Source: CAG-791 sp963596015 (GTDB lineage Bacteria > Bacillota > Clostridia > Lachnospirales > Lachnospiraceae). From it: 64,000 nt of DNA. Below, piece after piece: positions 61,395-64,000 of this stretch; positions within the stretch are counted from its first letter, which is position 1, and every line of letters starts with the position of its first letter. Location of the stretch: the NCBI GenBank assembly GCA_963596015.1, contig CAVBJS010000003.1:31689-95688 (forward strand), given 5' to 3'. The translations under genes and the position numbers were made by a program. The notes below the pieces were generated by a model, which was not told the DNA's origin, did no database searches, and worked only from the letters and a program-made list of their open reading frames with translations.

Positions 61395-62132
61395 TTACTG
61401 CTGCCCGCGCACCTTCTCCAACACACTGTCATGTGCCAGGGTTTCGTAGGCATCCGGCAGGGGTGCGAGGTCGGCTGTCCCGTACTTTCTCTCCAGAGCG
61501 CTTTTCAGGATGTCGTCGCAAAGAAACGCATTCTTGGGAAGGATGGGGCCGTGACTGTAGGAACCGAAGACGTTTTTATAACGCACGCCCTCTGTGCCGT
61601 CTTCGCCGTTGTTTCCATATCCTTTGATGATCTTTCCTAACGGGTTTACCCCATCTCCCAGATACGTCTTACCGCTGTGATTTTCGAAGCCCACCACGAT
61701 ACCGCCGCCGCTCTCTTTGCCTAGCTCGAAGGCATAATTATCGATCATTCTGACCGGGGCACCTACGGTATAGAAATCCACGGCTCCCAGGAACTGGCAC
61801 TTCACGCCGTCTGCCGTCTGATAATAATGGCCCAGCATCTGATAGCCGCCGCAGATACAAAGGAAGCTCTTGCCATCCTCGATGGCTGCCTTGATCTCCG
61901 TTCCCTTGCCGGAATTAAGATCACCAAGCAGCACTTCCTGCTCAAAATCCTGTCCCCCGCCGATAAAGAAAAGATCGAACTTAGTCAGATCCGCCTTCTC
62001 TCCGATCTTCAAGGGCGTAACCTCACAATCGATGCCTCTCCATTCCAGCCTCTTCTGCATGCAAAGGATATTGCCTCTGTCGCCATAGAGATTCAGAACC
62101 TCCGGATATAAATGACAAATATTGATTTTCAT
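61395..62132 (-). CDS. gatD: Lipid II isoglutaminyl synthase, glutaminase subunit GatD
   Basis: A 245-aa CobB/CobQ-like glutamine amidotransferase. With MurT it amidates the D-Glu of lipid II to D-isoglutamine at the cytoplasmic membrane. Motifs: FFIGGGQDFEQ, the nucleophile Cys in FLCICGGYQMLGHYY, and the catalytic His in GSYSHGPILPKN. AGGAG precedes ATG 62132. It follows murT in a two-gene operon, the order found in many Firmicutes. Confidence 0.94.
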   Translation of the reverse strand: MKINICHLYPEVLNLYGDRGNILCMQKRLEWRGIDCEVTPLKIGEKADLTKFDLFFIGGGQDFEQEVLLGDLNSGKGTEIKAAIEDGKSFLCICGGYQMLGHYYQTADGVKCQFLGAVDFYTVGAPVRMIDNYAFELGKESGGGIVVGFENHSGKTYLGDGVNPLGKIIKGYGNNGEDGTEGVRYKNVFGSYSHGPILPKNAFLCDDILKSALERKYGTADLAPLPDAYETLAHDSVLEKVRGQQ

Positions 62133-62272
62133 AGAACTCCTAATTCCGCAGGCACTTTGGGATCAGTGCTATTTGCGACGCCTGCGACACAAATAGCTGT
62201 GGGATATCTGTCCGGTGAATATCTGCGATTTTCATTGGATACCCGGCAGACTATTCACGTTTACCATTTCCT
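62133..62272 (-). repeat. Hairpin element between murT and gatD
   Basis: The 140-bp gap includes ATTCCGCAGGCACT and a GCTATTTGCG-acgcctg-CGACACAAATAGC hairpin (62158-62190), a second copy of the element inserted at 19354-19510, again just upstream of the ribosome-binding site. Confidence 0.7.
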
Positions 62273-63670
62273 TTACCCCTTCCAGAATTCCGTCTTGCCG
62301 CAGGCCTCGCTGAGCACGGCCCGCAGTGCCAGCATGGAGGTATAGTTGGGCAGGATAAAGATCGGTACCTTGCTCTGACGGAAATGCTCCAGAAGCTTCT
62401 GGTTATCCTTTTCCAGATGGATGCGCTCTTCTGCCGCCCCTGCATATTTAAGGCGCAGCTGCATATCCTCCGCTCTGTCACCAGATACATAGATATCCGT
62501 TACTTCCTTCTTCGTGCAGATCTTCTCGTGGTCCGCATCCCAGATCCAGGATATGTCATGTCCGTCCGCGGTTCTGTCATTTAGGCAAAATACTGCCTCG
62601 AAGGGTTCTTCCAGGCTAGCAAGGTATTCCAATGCCTGGTTGCAGCCGGCAGGATTTTTCACCAGAATCATCTGAATGGTGACACCGTCCAGATCAAAGG
62701 TCTCCATTCGCCCAAAGCAGCTGTGGACTCCGGCCAGACTCTTCAGGATTTCCTGTCTGGGAAGACCAAAGGCACCATAAGCTGCCACGGCACCTGCCGC
62801 ATTATAGACATTATAAATGGCGGGAATGCCGATCTGTACTTCCTGCTGCTGTCCTTCAATATCCATTCGAACAGTGCTGCCCTGGGGTGTCATATGTACT
62901 ACCTCTGTCACAGCCACTGCAGGAGCAGGTCTGTGATAGCCGCAGTTAGGACAGTAGAAATCACCCAGATGGGCATAGGTATGGTAATGATACTGGTAAA
63001 CAGTGCCACAACGGATACAGTGACGGGCATCGGAAATGATCCGCTCCTGCTGATCACCAGTGGGCATATTCAGACCATAATACAGCACCGGATTACTTAC
63101 ATCCTGGGCCAGGGAAGCGGTGAGGGAGCAGTCTGCATTGAGGCACAGAATACTCTCCGGTGTAAGTTTCACACCGGTACGGATAGCATCCAGGGTATGC
63201 ATGACCTCTCCATAGCGATCCAACTGATCCCGGAAGAGATTGGTCACCACGATCACCTTGGGTTTTACCAAAGGTGCTACCTGCTTTAAGGCACCCTCAT
63301 CACATTCAATGACTGCATAGTGGGTCTTAGGCTTGCCAAGCCAGGTGGCATTGGCGGTAAACTCTGCGGTCACGCCGGAGAGAAGATTAGCCCCGGATTT
63401 ATTAGCCAGGCATACATGCCCGTTCTCTGTCAGAGCATGCTCCAACATACGTGAGGTAGTGGTCTTGCCGTTGGTGCCGGTTACCATGATAACTTCCATC
63501 CCTTGGGAGGTGACTGCCAGAATATTTCGGGCGAAGACCATGGCTGCCTTTCCCGGCAGCGCCGTGCCGCCCCGATGCAAAAGGCGCAGGGCTGTCCTGG
63601 TCAGCTTACAGGCAGCCACCGACAGGATCACCTGTATAAAATTCGGTTGCGATGCAGATTTCTTTTTCAT
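62273..63670 (-). CDS. murT: Lipid II isoglutaminyl synthase, Mur-ligase subunit MurT
   Basis: A 465-aa Mur-ligase-like protein. ATP-binding loop VTGTNGKTTTSRML is near residues 62-75; the middle domain holds a Cys4 zinc ribbon (CIRCGTVY and CPNCGYH) typical of MurT; the C-terminal domain has DUF1727 features. It activates the D-Glu carboxylate for amidation by GatD. GGAGAG precedes ATG 63670. A family-4 leader repeat lies 16 bp upstream. Confidence 0.94.
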   Translation of the reverse strand: MKKKSASQPNFIQVILSVAACKLTRTALRLLHRGGTALPGKAAMVFARNILAVTSQGMEVIMVTGTNGKTTTSRMLEHALTENGHVCLANKSGANLLSGVTAEFTANATWLGKPKTHYAVIECDEGALKQVAPLVKPKVIVVTNLFRDQLDRYGEVMHTLDAIRTGVKLTPESILCLNADCSLTASLAQDVSNPVLYYGLNMPTGDQQERIISDARHCIRCGTVYQYHYHTYAHLGDFYCPNCGYHRPAPAVAVTEVVHMTPQGSTVRMDIEGQQQEVQIGIPAIYNVYNAAGAVAAYGAFGLPRQEILKSLAGVHSCFGRMETFDLDGVTIQMILVKNPAGCNQALEYLASLEEPFEAVFCLNDRTADGHDISWIWDADHEKICTKKEVTDIYVSGDRAEDMQLRLKYAGAAEERIHLEKDNQKLLEHFRQSKVPIFILPNYTSMLALRAVLSEACGKTEFWKG

Positions 63671-63685
63671 ATACTCTCCATTTAT

Positions 63686-63730
63686 ATCTGTTCAGCACCT
63701 ACCATATTTCAATGTGAATAGATTGCTTAC
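63686..63730 (-). repeat. Leader repeat family 4, copy before murT
   Basis: Matches 45667-45713 in sequence and in orientation to its gene (blocks CTGTTCAGCACCTACCATAT and ATTTCAATGTGAAT). Confidence 0.7.
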
Positions 63731-63814
63731 ATTGACTGATCGACTGCTTACAGGCAAATTCACGATTGAATTTGGCATACTCATAATCTTTACTACTATA
63801 CCCTATTTTTACAA

Positions 63815-63844
63815 TAAAAAAAAGCTCTTGTAGTACAAGAGCTT
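63815..63844 (-). terminator. Terminator of the tRNA operon
   Basis: AAGCTCTTG/CAAGAGCTT stem with loop TAGTA, followed by eight T on the minus strand. Confidence 0.9.
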
Positions 63845-63848
63845 CGAG

Positions 63849-63919
63849 AGGTGACAACCGGATTTGAACCGGTGCTCAAGGTGTTGCAGACCTTTGCCTT
63901 ACCACTTGGCTATGTCACC
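63849..63919 (-). tRNA. tRNA-Cys (GCA)
   Basis: 71-nt cloverleaf: acceptor GGTGACA/TGTCACC, D-arm AGCCAAGTGGTAAGGC, anticodon loop CTGCAAC with anticodon GCA, and T-arm CCGGTTCAAATCCGG. CCA is not encoded. Last gene of a tRNA operon with the tRNA-Glu upstream. Confidence 0.95.
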
Positions 63920-63947
63920 AAATATAAACATATTCACAATAAAAAAG

Positions 63948-64000
63948 TGACTCCGACGGGAATTGAACCCGTGTTACCGCCGTGAAAGGGCGATGTCTTA
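63948..64000 (-). tRNA. tRNA-Glu (TTC), partial
   Basis: Truncated by the window edge. Present are the anticodon arm CGCCCTTTCACGGCG with anticodon TTC, the T-arm ACGGGTTCAATTCCCGT and the 3' acceptor strand CGGAGTC plus A. The 5' acceptor and most of the D-arm are outside. Confidence 0.92.

Overview
The window looks like the chromosome of an anaerobic gut Clostridium-type Firmicute, most likely a Lachnospiraceae. The support is a SCIFF peptide with its radical SAM maturase, a D-proline reductase (Stickland) operon, an orphan Na+-pumping decarboxylase beta subunit, the MurT/GatD pair and several GH families (GH78, GH13, GH31, GH36) with AraC-type regulators. Genus is not claimed. No rRNA, CRISPR array, prophage or intact transposase was seen.

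Layout. 1-9 kb: end of a Gfo/Idh/MocA dehydrogenase, an esterase and a GH78 rhamnosidase opposite an AraC regulator, an AAA/DUF4143 ATPase behind four 32-bp repeats, and a GH13 glucosidase. 8.4-15.2 kb: a complete Wadjet (JetABCD) plasmid-defence operon. 15.2-17.5 kb: a copper-type operon (HMA-SafE-cupredoxin fusion plus DUF2318 lipoprotein) whose promoter carries CsoR-like operators; it runs straight into the Wadjet genes. 17.7-18.6 kb: very short peptide genes (34, 34 and 37 codons), two of them behind a shared promoter-like module. 18.8-21.4 kb: purine salvage and a cytidylate-kinase-like protein. 21.7-22.5 kb: a type III toxin-antitoxin locus with pseudoknot RNA repeats and a ToxN/AbiQ-like toxin showing signs of decay. 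22.5-26.4 kb: symporter, ferredoxin and flavoprotein reductase. 27-35 kb: GH31 with AraC, a pseudouridine synthase, OadB plus a 41-aa partner, and the SCIFF locus. 35-42.5 kb: a giant repeat lipoprotein, an MMPL/RND exporter and a divergent TetR regulator with a hexapeptide-repeat tail, with operator-like palindromes between. 42.5-49.2 kb: GH36 galactosidase, TVP38, a second cytidylate-kinase-like protein and an amino-acid ABC transporter. 49.5-56.8 kb: DMT exporter and the proline reductase operon. 57-64 kb: ArsR-SDR-ferredoxin operon, a decayed AlbA-type gene, LysR, GatD/MurT and two tRNA genes.

Proline fermentation: PrdC, PrdA, a duplicated-domain protein, PrdB (Cys where characterised PrdBs have selenocysteine) and a proline racemase fused to a TetR-type DNA-binding domain form one operon. 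The fusion is the most unusual protein here.

A second theme is non-coding. At least four families of dispersed hairpin elements sit immediately upstream of ribosome-binding sites, always in the same orientation relative to the downstream gene and often between cistrons. Short tandem repeats of 11-33 bp also recur next to genes.
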